64,000 nt of DNA from CAZGVW01 sp964529265 (GCA_964529265.1 CAZGVW010000120.1:1-64000); one strand, 5' to 3'. Numbered from the stretch's first letter, positions 51,867 to 60,198 are shown. Translations and numbers: made by a program. Notes: generated by a model not told the origin, from the letters alone.

Positions 51867-51941
51867 GTGGCTAGACTAGACATCTACGGGGACATTCTGG
51901 CAGACATCTTCGATGACATCTGGCGGTCGCCATTGCCTTGA
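51867..51941 (+). CDS. Possible 24-residue leader or remnant peptide with a 12-bp repeat
   Basis: From GTG 51867 the frame reads VARLDIYGDILADIFD then DIWRSPLP and TGA. It overlaps the CTAGCC..GGCTAG inverted repeat. The DNA shows GACAT at 51879, 51891, 51903 and 51915, exactly every 12 bp (four codons), giving DIxx DIxx DIxx DIxx. It may be a short antitoxin-like or leader peptide, a vestige of a longer gene, or simply protein-binding iterons. No SD is visible. Confidence 0.3.
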   Translation: MARLDIYGDILADIFDDIWRSPLP

Positions 51942-51982
51942 ACCGCCATGGCATCGTACTATTTGGGTCAAAGGATGCGGAC

Positions 51983-53251
51983 ATGGAGATGGACACACAG
52001 AAGGACACTGGACTCTTCGGACAACCCGCTCACAGACCGTACACGCTGTCGCACCCATGGCTCACCTTTGAGCTTGACCTGCGCCAGGCCCCTCCGCGCA
52101 TATGGAGTCTGCTTGGAGAGTGCCAGTCGAAATGCGAGCACCTCGCGGGTGTGCCCTTGCGCCCACGGCTCGCGATGCAGCTGATGCAAGTCTTCCTGGC
52201 CAAGGGGATCTTGGCGAGCGCGGCCATCGAGGGGAACACGCTCACCGAGCAGGAGGCGATTGCACACGTTGAGGGAAGCCTCGTCACGCCTCCATCACGC
52301 GCCTATCTCAAGCAGGAGATCGACAACCTATTGAAGTTGCACAACGAGGTGGCTGCGGAAACGATCTCGGGTAGTCCGCGTCGCTTCAGTGCTCCGCTAA
52401 TCAAGGAGTACAACCGCCGCGTACTCGAGGGGTTGGAAGTCGAAGAGCACGTTGTCCCCGGCGAGATCCCGCCAGTTGATATCGGCGTGGGAAGATACAG
52501 AGGCGCTCCTCGCGCCGATTGCGAGTACTTGCTGGAGAGGCTCGCGAACTGGTTGAATGCTGACTGGAGCAAGCCGGGCGTGCTGGAGCCTTTGCAAGCA
52601 GCCATCATCAAGGCGATCATGGCTCACCTGTACCTCGTTTGGATTCACCCGTTTGGCGACGGCAATGGCCGAACCGCGCGCATGATGGAAGTTCAAGTGT
52701 TGCTGCAATCAGGCATCCCGCAACCCTCCTGCCAGTTGCTGAGCAATCACTACAACAAGACGCGAGACCGCTATTACCGGGAACTGCAGCGAACGAGCGC
52801 ATCCGGAGGAAATGCTCTCCAGTTCATCGTTTATGCCCTAGAGGGGTTTCGAGACGGACTTCGTGAACAAATTGAACTCGTTCGACTGCAGCAGTGGGAT
52901 GTCTCATGGCGCAACTACGTCCACGAACACTTCAAGGACGGGAGCGACGTGGACATCAGGCGTCGACATCTTGTTCTTGACCTAGGCAATCATCCCAAGC
53001 CCGTGCCACGAGCGAAGATGGCAGAGATCTCCCCTCGTGTTGCTGCCGCGTATGCGACGCTCGATGACAAGACGCTTACTCGCGACCTTGGCTCGCTGGA
53101 ACAGGACAAGTTGATCAGGAAGGAGGGCGACGGATACGTAGCGAACAAGGAGCGTATACTCGCGTTTCTGCCCGCTGTTTGTGTCACCGGCGATCGCGCT
53201 CCTCGGGATCCCACGTTCGACCCGCCCATACCTCCTCCTTCGCAGGAATAG
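51983..53251 (+). CDS. Fic/DOC-family AMP-transferase protein
   Basis: A 422-residue protein. The catalytic Fic motif HPFGDGNGR is intact at residues 222-230, and the inhibitory helix motif S79-xxx-E83-G84 (in ASAAIEGN) comes before it, typical of class II self-inhibited Fic enzymes. The C-terminal ~100 residues look like a winged-helix domain (ISPRVAAAYATLDDKTLTRDLGSLEQDKLIRKEG). It adds AMP (or another nucleotide moiety) to target proteins; the target is unknown. Base composition and codon use are clearly less GC-rich than neighbours, suggesting acquisition. ATG 51983 has AAAGGA upstream. Opposite in direction to the atp genes around it. Confidence 0.92.
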   Translation: MEMDTQKDTGLFGQPAHRPYTLSHPWLTFELDLRQAPPRIWSLLGECQSKCEHLAGVPLRPRLAMQLMQVFLAKGILASAAIEGNTLTEQEAIAHVEGSLVTPPSRAYLKQEIDNLLKLHNEVAAETISGSPRRFSAPLIKEYNRRVLEGLEVEEHVVPGEIPPVDIGVGRYRGAPRADCEYLLERLANWLNADWSKPGVLEPLQAAIIKAIMAHLYLVWIHPFGDGNGRTARMMEVQVLLQSGIPQPSCQLLSNHYNKTRDRYYRELQRTSASGGNALQFIVYALEGFRDGLREQIELVRLQQWDVSWRNYVHEHFKDGSDVDIRRRHLVLDLGNHPKPVPRAKMAEISPRVAAAYATLDDKTLTRDLGSLEQDKLIRKEGDGYVANKERILAFLPAVCVTGDRAPRDPTFDPPIPPPSQE

Positions 53252-53266
53252 TATTGCTCGCGTTCG

Positions 53267-54031
53267 TCATCGTACTTCGCTGATTTCGAAAACCATCGTC
53301 ACGCGGGCGGTGAGTGTGACCTGGCCGGGCTGGATGGGTGGGGCCGCGGGCATGGCGGCGTCGGCGACGGCGCGGGTCATCATTTCGAAGCGGGGCTCGA
53401 AGCCGGCGAACTGGGGCTGGTCGAGGGCGACGCGGAGGGCGCGGACGAGGCGAACGCCGGAAGCCGCGGCGAGGGCGTCGGCGTCGGCGCGGGCGTTGGC
53501 GGCGGCGGTTTTGATAGCGTCGGCGCGGTGCTTCTGCTCATCGGCGAGGCCGAAGGAGATGGAGGCGACCTGGTTGGCGCCGGAATCGATGGCGTGCTGG
53601 ATGATTTCGCCGGCCTTTTCGATCTTCTTCGTGCGGACGCGGACTTCGTTCTCGACGCGGTAGCCGATGATGCGGGGCGCTTCGCCGCGCTTGGGGGTTG
53701 AGTATCGCGGGTGGATGGTGAAGCGGCCGGTTTCGATTTCCTTGTCGTTCAGGCCGAGGTTGCGCAGGGCGTTCATCACGGCTTCGGCGAGGCGGCTGTT
53801 CTCATCCATGACGACGCGGGCGGAATCGTCCTCCTCACCCTCGGCGACGACGCTGAGTGAGAGGCGGAGTTCATCGGCGTCAACGCGGAGTTCGCCGACG
53901 CCGGTGACGGTGAGGATGGGCGGGCCCTGGTTGTTGTTGGCGGTGTTCTCGTTGTCCTGGGCGCGGGCGGGGGCGAGGAGGAGGATGAGTGCGGTGAGGG
54001 CGAGGATGCGGGGGATGATGCGGTGGTTCAT
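53267..54031 (-). CDS. SIMPL-domain (DUF541) exported protein
   Basis: A 254-residue protein with a signal peptide (LALTALILLLAPARAQ) and the SIMPL domain: ILTVTGVGELRVDADELRLSLSVVAEGEEDD, IGYRVENEVRVRTKKIEKAGEIIQHAIDSGANQVASISFGL, and the closing MVFEIS. The family forms oligomeric periplasmic/outer-membrane-associated proteins linked to oxidative stress, with uncertain role. ATG 54031 has GGAGG about 8 nt upstream. It lies between the atpH and atpA genes on their strand, converging with the Fic gene. Confidence 0.9.
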   Translation of the reverse strand: MNHRIIPRILALTALILLLAPARAQDNENTANNNQGPPILTVTGVGELRVDADELRLSLSVVAEGEEDDSARVVMDENSRLAEAVMNALRNLGLNDKEIETGRFTIHPRYSTPKRGEAPRIIGYRVENEVRVRTKKIEKAGEIIQHAIDSGANQVASISFGLADEQKHRADAIKTAAANARADADALAAASGVRLVRALRVALDQPQFAGFEPRFEMMTRAVADAAMPAAPPIQPGQVTLTARVTMVFEISEVR

Positions 54032-54060
54032 TGTGGGGCCTCCGGTGTGGTGGAAGGCTA

Positions 54061-54410
54061 GGCGCGGGGGGAGCGCGTTGGACGTTTGAGGCGGGGAGAA
54101 TAGGTAGATGAAGAGCCCCTCACCCCGCCCCCGGAAAGCCGGGGAGAGGGGGAAGAGGCGCTGGTGCGCGGGAGTGCGGTGCGCTTGTTGAGCGGTTGTG
54201 AGTGCCGAGGCGCGGAGGAGAGGTAGAGAAAAGAGCCCCTCACCCCGCCCTCTCCCCACGAAGCGCGGGGAGAGGGGGAAGAGGTGTGCGCTGCGAGGAT
54301 GACAGCGCCGCGCGGAGCGAGCGTGTTGGACACTTGAGAGGTGGAGGAGTGGTAGAGGGAGAGCCCCTCACCTCCCCACGAAGCGCGGGGAGAGGGGGAA
54401 GAGGCGTGCG
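54061..54410. repeat. Three tandem ~120-bp repeats with GGGGAGAGG hairpins
   Basis: The box GAGCCCCTCACC occurs at about 54113, 54233 and 54361 (periods 120 and 128). Each is followed by a hairpin: CCCCGG/CCGGGG in copy 1, CCCTCTCCCC/GGGGAGAGGG in copy 2 and CTCCCC/GGGGAG in copy 3, then GGGAAGAGG. Upstream parts of each unit (GCG..TTG..TTGAG and GAGGTAGAG-like) also correspond. No gene is in 54032-54460. The hairpins could attenuate transcription between atpH and the SIMPL gene. Confidence 0.85.
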
Positions 54411-54460
54411 CGCGGATTTGGCGCGGAGGGCGTCATCGCAAGTCATTATCGCGGAGGATC

Positions 54461-55066
54461 TCAGCCGAGCATGCGGTCGGCGCGGGCGCGGAGTTCGGCG
54501 GCGCCGTGGGTGACGAGGCGCTCGCGGACTTTGCGCAGTTGCGTCGCGACGCTGGCGTCGATCATCTGGTCGCCGATCTGGAGCTTCAGGCCGCCGATCA
54601 TGGATTCATCGGTGTAGGCGTGGAGCACGGGCTCGCGTTTGATGGCGGCGCGGAGGCGATCGCCGATGGCCTTGAGTTGCGATCGCTCGATGGGGGCGGC
54701 GGTGTAGACATCCACTTCGACGCGGCCGAACTTCTCCTGCGCGAGTTCATCGAACGCGCTGGCGATGGCGGCGATGTGCGCGAGGCGGCCCTTGTGGTTG
54801 AGCACCAGGAGGAAGTTGAGCGTGAGATCGCTCACGCGGCCGGAGAAGATGCGCTTGAGCGACTGCCCGCGCTTCTCGGCGGGGAGGATGGCGGAGCGGA
54901 GAAACTCGATGAACGACGGGTTCTCGCGCGTGATCTCGATGATGGCTTCGAGTTCCGCGGCGGTTTCCTCGATGCGCTTCTGGCCGCCCGCCTCCTCGGC
55001 GAGGTCGAAGAGGCTCCTGGCGTAGATGTGGGCCAGGGCGTCGCTCTGTGTCTCGAGTGCGGGCAT
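54461..55066 (-). CDS. atpH: ATP synthase F1 subunit delta
   Basis: A 201-residue delta/OSCP subunit that links F1 to the peripheral stalk. AHIYARSLFDLAEEAG at the N-terminus, a helical body (NFLLVLNHKGRLAHIAAIASAFDELAQEKFGRVEVDVYTAAPI) and the conserved end IGGLKLQIGDQMIDASVATQLRKVRERL. Normal length. It follows atpF by 41 bp in the same direction; a repeat cluster begins just downstream. Confidence 0.94.
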   Translation of the reverse strand: MPALETQSDALAHIYARSLFDLAEEAGGQKRIEETAAELEAIIEITRENPSFIEFLRSAILPAEKRGQSLKRIFSGRVSDLTLNFLLVLNHKGRLAHIAAIASAFDELAQEKFGRVEVDVYTAAPIERSQLKAIGDRLRAAIKREPVLHAYTDESMIGGLKLQIGDQMIDASVATQLRKVRERLVTHGAAELRARADRMLG

Positions 55067-55107
55067 GGGCGGTGAGGGCTCCGGGGGGGCTCCGGGAAGT
55101 GCGTGCG

Positions 55108-55785
55108 TCAGCGGGACGCGGCTTCGAGTTGCTCGAGGGATTCCTCGACGAGGCGGCGCTGATCGCTCTCCTTGATCTCGCGCTGCAGGATCTTGCCGGC
55201 GATGGCGGTGGAGGAGATGGCGATCTGGTTGTAGATATCCGCGACGGCGGCGCGGCGTGCGGATTCGATGTCGCGCATGGCGGAGTTCTTCATCTCCGCG
55301 ATTTCGGCCTCGGTGCGCGACTTGAGTTGCGCGGCGACCTTCTGCTGCTCGATGCGGGCCTGGTCGAGCATCCGGGCGGCCTCGGTGCGGGCCTCAGCGA
55401 GGGCCTGCTCATACTGCTGGAGCGCGGCGTTGGCCTGCTTGCGGGAGCGCTCGGCCTGCTCGATGTCGCCTCGGATCTTTTCCTCGCGTGCGGCGAGGGC
55501 CTGGTTGATCTTGGGCCACACCTTGGAGGAGAGGATGAAGAAGACGATGCCGAAGACGACGAGGGTGGCGACGAAGGGGACGATCTCGAAGGCCATGGGG
55601 TTGGCCGAGGCGGCGCCGTGGTCGTCGCCATGCGCGGCGTGGGCGGCGTCATCGTCGTGGCTCGCCGCGGCGGGGGCGTGCGAATCGGCTGCGTGGCCGC
55701 CGCCGTGAGCCGCGGCGCGGGCGGCGCCGGCGAGCGTGAGGGCGGCGATGATCGCGATCGAGAGGAATCGGAGGGCTGTGTTCAT
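55108..55785 (-). CDS. atpF: ATP synthase F0 subunit b with signal-like, His-rich N-terminus
   Basis: A 225-residue b subunit. The expected transmembrane segment (VPFVATLVVFGIVFFILSSKVWPKI) and long charged coiled coil (REEKIRGDIEQAERSRKQANAALQQYEQALAEARTEA) are present. They are preceded by a cleavable-looking signal (LSIAIIAALTLAGAARA) and a His/Ala/Asp-rich stretch (HGGGHAADSHAPAAASHDDD). This extension is not found in model b subunits; an extra periplasmic N-terminal segment is plausible. Confidence 0.92.
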   Translation of the reverse strand: MNTALRFLSIAIIAALTLAGAARAAAHGGGHAADSHAPAAASHDDDAAHAAHGDDHGAASANPMAFEIVPFVATLVVFGIVFFILSSKVWPKINQALAAREEKIRGDIEQAERSRKQANAALQQYEQALAEARTEAARMLDQARIEQQKVAAQLKSRTEAEIAEMKNSAMRDIESARRAAVADIYNQIAISSTAIAGKILQREIKESDQRRLVEESLEQLEAASR

Positions 55786-55888
55786 GATTGGAATCCAGCA
55801 GGGCAGCCGGGATCGGCGCGCGGGCGACGGTCGTTGCGCGAGCGAACGGCCGCGGCCCCCGCGCCGGGGCGGGGAGCGCCGTTGGCGC

Positions 55889-56230
55889 TCAGATCAGGAA
55901 GATCGCCAGCAGGCCGACGACGATGGCGAACAGGGTTGCGCCTTCGACGAGAGCCGCGGTGATGATCATGTTCGTGCCGATGGTGCCCGCGGCTTCGGGC
56001 TGGCGGGCGATGGCTTCGCACGCCGAGCCGCCGATGCGGCCGATGCCGGGGCCGCCGCCGACGACGGCGAGGCCGGCGAGGCCGGCGCCGAGGCCCTTGC
56101 CGATGGGCTTATAGAGTTCCTGCGCGGCTTCGACGGACATCGCGCCGGACTGGGCGAAGGCCGAATCGGCGAAGAGGACGCTGACGGCGGCGCCAGCCGC
56201 GGCGAAGAGAAGGACGCTCTTGAGTTTCAT
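55889..56230 (-). CDS. atpE: ATP synthase F0 subunit c
   Basis: A 113-residue c subunit, longer than the usual ~75-85 because of an N-terminal signal-like segment (VLLFAAAGAAVSVLFADSAFAQ). Helix 1 with GLGAGLAGLAVVGGGPGIGRIGGSACEAIARQPEA and helix 2 with the ion-carrying Glu in ALVEGATLFAIVVGLLAIFLI. Forms the rotor ring. Proton rather than sodium use is assumed, not shown. Confidence 0.93.
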   Translation of the reverse strand: MKLKSVLLFAAAGAAVSVLFADSAFAQSGAMSVEAAQELYKPIGKGLGAGLAGLAVVGGGPGIGRIGGSACEAIARQPEAAGTIGTNMIITAALVEGATLFAIVVGLLAIFLI

Positions 56231-56349
56231 CTCCGGGCTCCAGATCGCGCCGCGTTTGGTGGCGGCGTCTTCAATGTGAATCGCGAATCGGTCAATGCGG
56301 TTGGCCGGCGTTTTTTCCGGCGGCCGCCGCGGAACGGCTGAAATGATGG

Positions 56350-57324
56350 CTACTGCGTCACGGGGACGGCCGCGTCGGCGGCTTCGGGGACGTGGTTGTG
56401 GTCGTAGTCGTGGGCGCCCTCGTGCTCATCGTGGTGGTGGTGCATGAGTTGCGCGATGAAGACGGTGGTGAGGAACATGAAGATGAAGGCCTGCAGGAAG
56501 GCGACGAAGATTTCGAGGAAGTAGAGGGCCACGGCCGCGAGCATCGAGACGATGGTGATCGGCGCGCCGAGCGCGGCGATGCCGAGGGCCTCCGACGCGA
56601 AGAGCGTGGCGCCCGCGGAAACGGACATGCCGGTGAAGAGCAGGATGGTGGCGAGGAGCGTGTGCCCGGCGACCATGTTGGCGAAGAGTCGCACGGCGAG
56701 GGCGCCGGGCTTGATGAACATGCCCATGAACTCGACGGGGAGCATGATCGGGGCGAGGTAGAGCGGCGCGCCGCCGAGGAAGTGCTTGGCCCATCCGCTG
56801 AGGCCGGAGGAGCGGATGCCGTTGATCTGAATGATGACGAAGGCGATGATCGCGAGCGCGCCGGTGACGGCGATGTTGCCGGTGGCGGTGCCGCCGAGCA
56901 CGGCCCAGTGCGTATCGCCCATGGCGAGGCCGCCGATCAGGTGCTGGATATCGAGCAGCGGCACGAGGCCGATGACGTTGTTGATGAGGATGAAGAAGAA
57001 GAGCGTCCAGAGGAAGGGCATGAACTTGTCGGTCGAATCGCCGAGTTGGGGGCGGACGACCTTGTCGCGGAGCGCGATGCAGAGCGCTTCGATGGCCTGC
57101 GCGAAGCGGCCCTTGGCGATGTAGCGGCCCGGGCCGGAGGCTTCGCTGCCCTTGGAGATGGCGTTCGCGGCGACCCACATGACGAAGACTGTGATGACCG
57201 CCGCGATGATGACTGTGACGGTGTGCAGCGTCACGGTGAATCCGCCGATGGTGCGCAGCGGCTTATCCACGACGTGGAGGAGCGGGTTGGCGCCTTCGGC
57301 GAGGGCAATCGAGGGGAAGACCAT
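56350..57324 (-). CDS. atpB: ATP synthase F0 subunit a
   Basis: A 324-residue a subunit. Conserved helix with the essential Arg, LAVRLFANMVAGHTLL, plus FLWTLFFFILINNVIGLVPL and the last helix FLQAFIFMFLTTVFIAQL. The protein ends in a His/Asp/Glu-rich tail (MHHHHDEHEGAHDYDHNH). ATG 57324 (MVFPSIA) has AAAGGA upstream; the longer frame upstream is not supported. Confidence 0.94.
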   Translation of the reverse strand: MVFPSIALAEGANPLLHVVDKPLRTIGGFTVTLHTVTVIIAAVITVFVMWVAANAISKGSEASGPGRYIAKGRFAQAIEALCIALRDKVVRPQLGDSTDKFMPFLWTLFFFILINNVIGLVPLLDIQHLIGGLAMGDTHWAVLGGTATGNIAVTGALAIIAFVIIQINGIRSSGLSGWAKHFLGGAPLYLAPIMLPVEFMGMFIKPGALAVRLFANMVAGHTLLATILLFTGMSVSAGATLFASEALGIAALGAPITIVSMLAAVALYFLEIFVAFLQAFIFMFLTTVFIAQLMHHHHDEHEGAHDYDHNHVPEAADAAVPVTQ

Positions 57325-57343
57325 CGGACCGAAACGTCCTTTC

Positions 57344-57877
57344 CTAGGAGCGTGAAGAAGACCCACCTGCGGCCGCCGCGGCGGCGTCGAGGCGCGCCTT
57401 CGACACGCGCGCCAGGACGACGGAAGCGGCCATGAGCGCCCCGAAGTGACCCGCGGCGACGGCAATTCCGGCCGCCAGGCGGTCTTCGGGGGGTGCGGAG
57501 TATAGCAATAGGCCCGCGGCCGCAACCGTCACCAGGAACCACGCGCCGAGGGTGGCCATCCAGGTCAAAACGAGGTTCGCGGCGGTGCGGGCGCGCCAGG
57601 GGCGGAGCATGGCGATGGCGGCCAGGAACCCGACAGCCGCGGCGCAAAGCCCACCCCAGACGGCGCGGGCGGTGAACGGCGCCCCCGCCAGGGAGGCGGC
57701 GGTGGCGAGGACACCGAGGACCGCCAGAGCCCCCATTCCGGCCCCCAGGATCGGGGTGGTGGGCAGCGAGGCGGTGGGCCCCTCGCGGGGGAGGGCGGAG
57801 GGCCGGGGCGCAGGCGGCTCAGGCGGCGGGTTGGGTGGGTCCGGCGGGGTCATTCCGGGGGTCATTCCGGGGGTCAT
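57344..57877 (-). CDS. AtpI-like small membrane protein of the atp operon
   Basis: A 177-residue protein with a Pro-rich N-terminus that starts with three Met-Thr-Pro repeats (possible starts at 57877, 57865 and 57853), then four hydrophobic segments (TTPILGAGMGALAVLGVLATAASLAG ... LAAGIAVAAGHFGALMAASVVLARV). Position directly before atpB and the four-helix layout suggest the ATP synthase subunit I role in c-ring assembly or Mg uptake. Start overlaps the stop of the preceding gene (ATGA). Confidence 0.7.
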   Translation of the reverse strand: MTPGMTPGMTPPDPPNPPPEPPAPRPSALPREGPTASLPTTPILGAGMGALAVLGVLATAASLAGAPFTARAVWGGLCAAAVGFLAAIAMLRPWRARTAANLVLTWMATLGAWFLVTVAAAGLLLYSAPPEDRLAAGIAVAAGHFGALMAASVVLARVSKARLDAAAAAAGGSSSRS

Positions 57878-58203
57878 CCGGGGGGGTCGTCCTGGTGGTG
57901 CTTCCTCATATAGGCGGCCTGGGCGCGGCGGGAGGCGGCCCGGGCCTCGCGAACGAAGCGGATGGCGCCGCCGGCGAGGCCGACGAACGCCCCCGTGAGC
58001 AGGAGCCAGGGGGTGGTCTGGAGCCAGCGATCGAGGAGCCAGCCGAGGGCGATCATGCCGGCGACGACGCCGACGAACTCGAGCCCCATGCCGCTGAGGC
58101 GCCAGAGTTCGCGGGTGGCTTCGGCGTCGGACTCGGAACCGCCCGAACCCCGGGATCTCCCTCCCCCCTGCTGCCGATCTGGCCCGGTGGGGTTCTGGGG
58201 CAT
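57874..58203 (-). CDS. atpZ: AtpZ/AtpI-type F0F1-ATPase assembly protein
   Basis: A 109-residue protein with a short polar N-terminus and two transmembrane helices: LSGMGLEFVGVVAGMIALGWLLDRWLQTTPWLLLTGAFVGLAGGAIRFVREA. This is the DUF/AtpZ pattern that heads many atp operons. ATG 58203 (MPQNPTGPD) is 8 nt after a TACACT hexamer on the same strand. Confidence 0.88.
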   Translation of the reverse strand: MPQNPTGPDRQQGGGRSRGSGGSESDAEATRELWRLSGMGLEFVGVVAGMIALGWLLDRWLQTTPWLLLTGAFVGLAGGAIRFVREARAASRRAQAAYMRKHHQDDPPG

Positions 58204-58211
58204 GGGAGCGG

Positions 58212-58217
58212 AGTGTA
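58212..58217 (-). promoter_or_regulatory. -10-like GCTACACT, promoter candidate for the atp operon
   Basis: TACACT on the minus strand ends 8 nt before ATG 58203; the atp genes from 58203 down to 54461 would be read from it. Confidence 0.45.
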
Positions 58218-58406
58218 GCGGCGGGATTGGGGCGGATTGGCGTGTGGAGTGTGGCCGGGACGGGGCCGAATGACGATCGTAAAGTCCGTTGACGCCGCTT
58301 CGCGCGGGGGGAATCCGCGGCATGCTTGGGTTGTTCCGGGGGTTCCGGGGTTTTGAGATTCCGGGGTCGAGGATCGGCCGAGGGGCCCGCGTCGGCGGGT
58401 TGTGTC

Positions 58407-59534
58407 ATGACGGCCAAGATTGAACAGGACCATCAGCGTTTCCGGCAGATCGTAAAGGGACGGATCCGTCAGGATCTGCGCCGATTCCTCAGCCGCGGGG
58501 AGTTGATCGGGCGCGAGGGGCGGAAGATCGTTTCGATTCCGGTGCACGACATCGACATTCCGACGTTCCGGTACGGGGACAACTCGGGCGGCGTGGGAAT
58601 GGGCGAGGGCGAAGAAGGCGACACGGTCGGCGAGGGTGGGAAGAACACTGGAGGCGAGGGCGAGGGGCGGCACATCTTCGAGGTGGATGTCTCGCTGGAG
58701 GAACTGGCGGACATTCTGGCCGAGGAGCTGGAGTTGCCGCGGATTCAGCCGAAGGGCGCGCACCACATCACGACGATCAAGGACAAGTACACGGGGATCC
58801 GGCAGACGGGGCCGGAATCGCTGCGGCATTTCAAGCGCAGTTATCGCGAGGCGCTGCGGCGGCAGATCATGTCGGGGGATTACGACCCGGAGAACCCGGT
58901 GGTGGTGCCGATCCGCGGCGATCTGCGGTATCGATCGTGGAACGAGGTGAAGAGCCCGCAGAGCAACGCGGTGATCGTGTACATGATGGACGTTTCCGGC
59001 TCGATGGGCGGTGAGCAGAAGGAGCTGGTGCGGCTGGAGGCGTTCTGGATCGACACGTGGTTGCGGCGCAACTACGAGGGAATCGAGAGCCGGTACATCG
59101 TGCATGACGTGGCGGCGCGCGAAGTGGACAAGGAGACGTTCTTCACGCTGCGCGAGGACGGAGGCACGCGGATTTCGAGCGCGTTCAACTCCTGCCGCGA
59201 GTTGCTGGATGAGCACTACGACCCCGCGGCGTGGAACATCTACCTGTTCCACTTTTCAGACGGCGACAACTCGAGCGAGGCGGACAACCGGCAGTGCGTG
59301 AAGGTGTTGAGCGAATCGCTGCTGCCGGTGTGCAACATGTTCGGCTACTGCCAGGTGGCGAGCGCCTATGGCAGCGGGAACTTCATCAACGTGCTGCACG
59401 ATGCGTATCCGGAGGGAAGGCCGCCGAATCCATCGCCGTGGCAGAAGGATGGTCCGGTGCTGATCACCAGCCGCGTGAATGGGCGCGATGACATCATGGA
59501 TTCGCTGCGGACGTTCTTCAGGCCGGGGAAATAG
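58407..59534 (+). CDS. DUF444/YeaH-YhbH-family vWA-like protein
   Basis: A 375-residue cytosolic protein. DUF444 hallmarks: DHQRFRQIVKGRIRQDLRRFL, EGRKIVSIPVHDIDIPTFRYGDN, a Gly/Glu-rich linker, then a vWA-like domain with MMDVSGSMGGEQKELVR and YIVHDVAAREVDKETFFTLREDGGTRISSAFN. In other bacteria it is encoded with the PrkA kinase and SpoVR/YcgB; neither is next to it here. The promoter region is shared with the divergent atp operon. Confidence 0.93.
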   Translation: MTAKIEQDHQRFRQIVKGRIRQDLRRFLSRGELIGREGRKIVSIPVHDIDIPTFRYGDNSGGVGMGEGEEGDTVGEGGKNTGGEGEGRHIFEVDVSLEELADILAEELELPRIQPKGAHHITTIKDKYTGIRQTGPESLRHFKRSYREALRRQIMSGDYDPENPVVVPIRGDLRYRSWNEVKSPQSNAVIVYMMDVSGSMGGEQKELVRLEAFWIDTWLRRNYEGIESRYIVHDVAAREVDKETFFTLREDGGTRISSAFNSCRELLDEHYDPAAWNIYLFHFSDGDNSSEADNRQCVKVLSESLLPVCNMFGYCQVASAYGSGNFINVLHDAYPEGRPPNPSPWQKDGPVLITSRVNGRDDIMDSLRTFFRPGK

Positions 59535-59675
59535 GCGTGGGATGCGCGGGACGCGGGCGCGGGGCGGCGCGCGGGGCTGTATTCTCTGCGGTGCGCGATG
59601 GCGTTGCGGGCGCGAGAGACGCCTAAGATCCGGCGTTCGCCCCAACGGCCGTGCGCACAGAGGATTGGGTGACTC

Positions 59676-60176
59676 GTGGTCTTCCTTCTCGCGTATGCGA
59701 TGATCATCTGGTTCTTCGCCGTGGTGTATCGGCGGCGGTGGCCGGCGTTCGTGGCGATCGCGGCGGGTCTGCCGCCGGTGGTGATCGTGGCGACGGCGTG
59801 CGTGAAGTTCCTGCTCGGGCCCGATCCTGAGGGGCGGAGCGTGCTCATCTACACGCTGGCGGCGGCGCTGATGGGGTTGATTCTGGCTGTGGGGTTCTTC
59901 ATTGCGCTGCTGCCGCGACGGGCGCCGGATGTTCCCTGCCGGGCGTGCGGATATGACCTCGAGGGGAACGTGAGCGGCGTGTGTCCGGAGTGCGGCTGGG
60001 TGGTGAACACGAGCAAGCGGCGGCAGCGGCGTCCGCGGCTGCCTGCGGCGCCGGCTCCAGCGGCGCCGGAGACGGGGCTGGCGTCTCGCCTGTCGGGGCA
60101 GATCGCGTGGCGGGCCGCGGCGGCGGATGCGCTGTCGGGGCAGGCGGCGGTGGATCGGGCGGCGGAGGTGCGGTAG
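59676..60176 (+). CDS. Small membrane protein with a CxxCGYDLxG zinc ribbon
   Basis: A 166-residue protein with three hydrophobic segments (FLLAYAMIIWFFAVVY, FVAIAAGLPPVVIVATACVKFLL, LIYTLAAALMGLILAVGFFIALL), then CRACGYDLEGNVSGVCPECGWVV, a four-cysteine zinc-ribbon motif found in many Phycisphaerae membrane proteins, and a Pro/Ala/Arg tail. Function unknown. The start is GTG 59676. 33 bp before the next gene. Confidence 0.75.
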   Translation: MVFLLAYAMIIWFFAVVYRRRWPAFVAIAAGLPPVVIVATACVKFLLGPDPEGRSVLIYTLAAALMGLILAVGFFIALLPRRAPDVPCRACGYDLEGNVSGVCPECGWVVNTSKRRQRRPRLPAAPAPAAPETGLASRLSGQIAWRAAAADALSGQAAVDRAAEVR

Positions 60177-60198
60177 GCGGGTCGGCTAGCGCGGGGCG

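Noticed and set aside
51938..51982. TTG start adding NRHGIVLFGSKDAD to Fic
   Set aside because: GIVLFGSK recalls a nucleotidyltransferase motif but the rest is missing; ATG 51983 with AAAGGA is the better start.
57325..57525. N-terminal extension of atpB
   Set aside because: Arg/Pro-rich antisense-like residues; the conserved protein and an SD support 57324.
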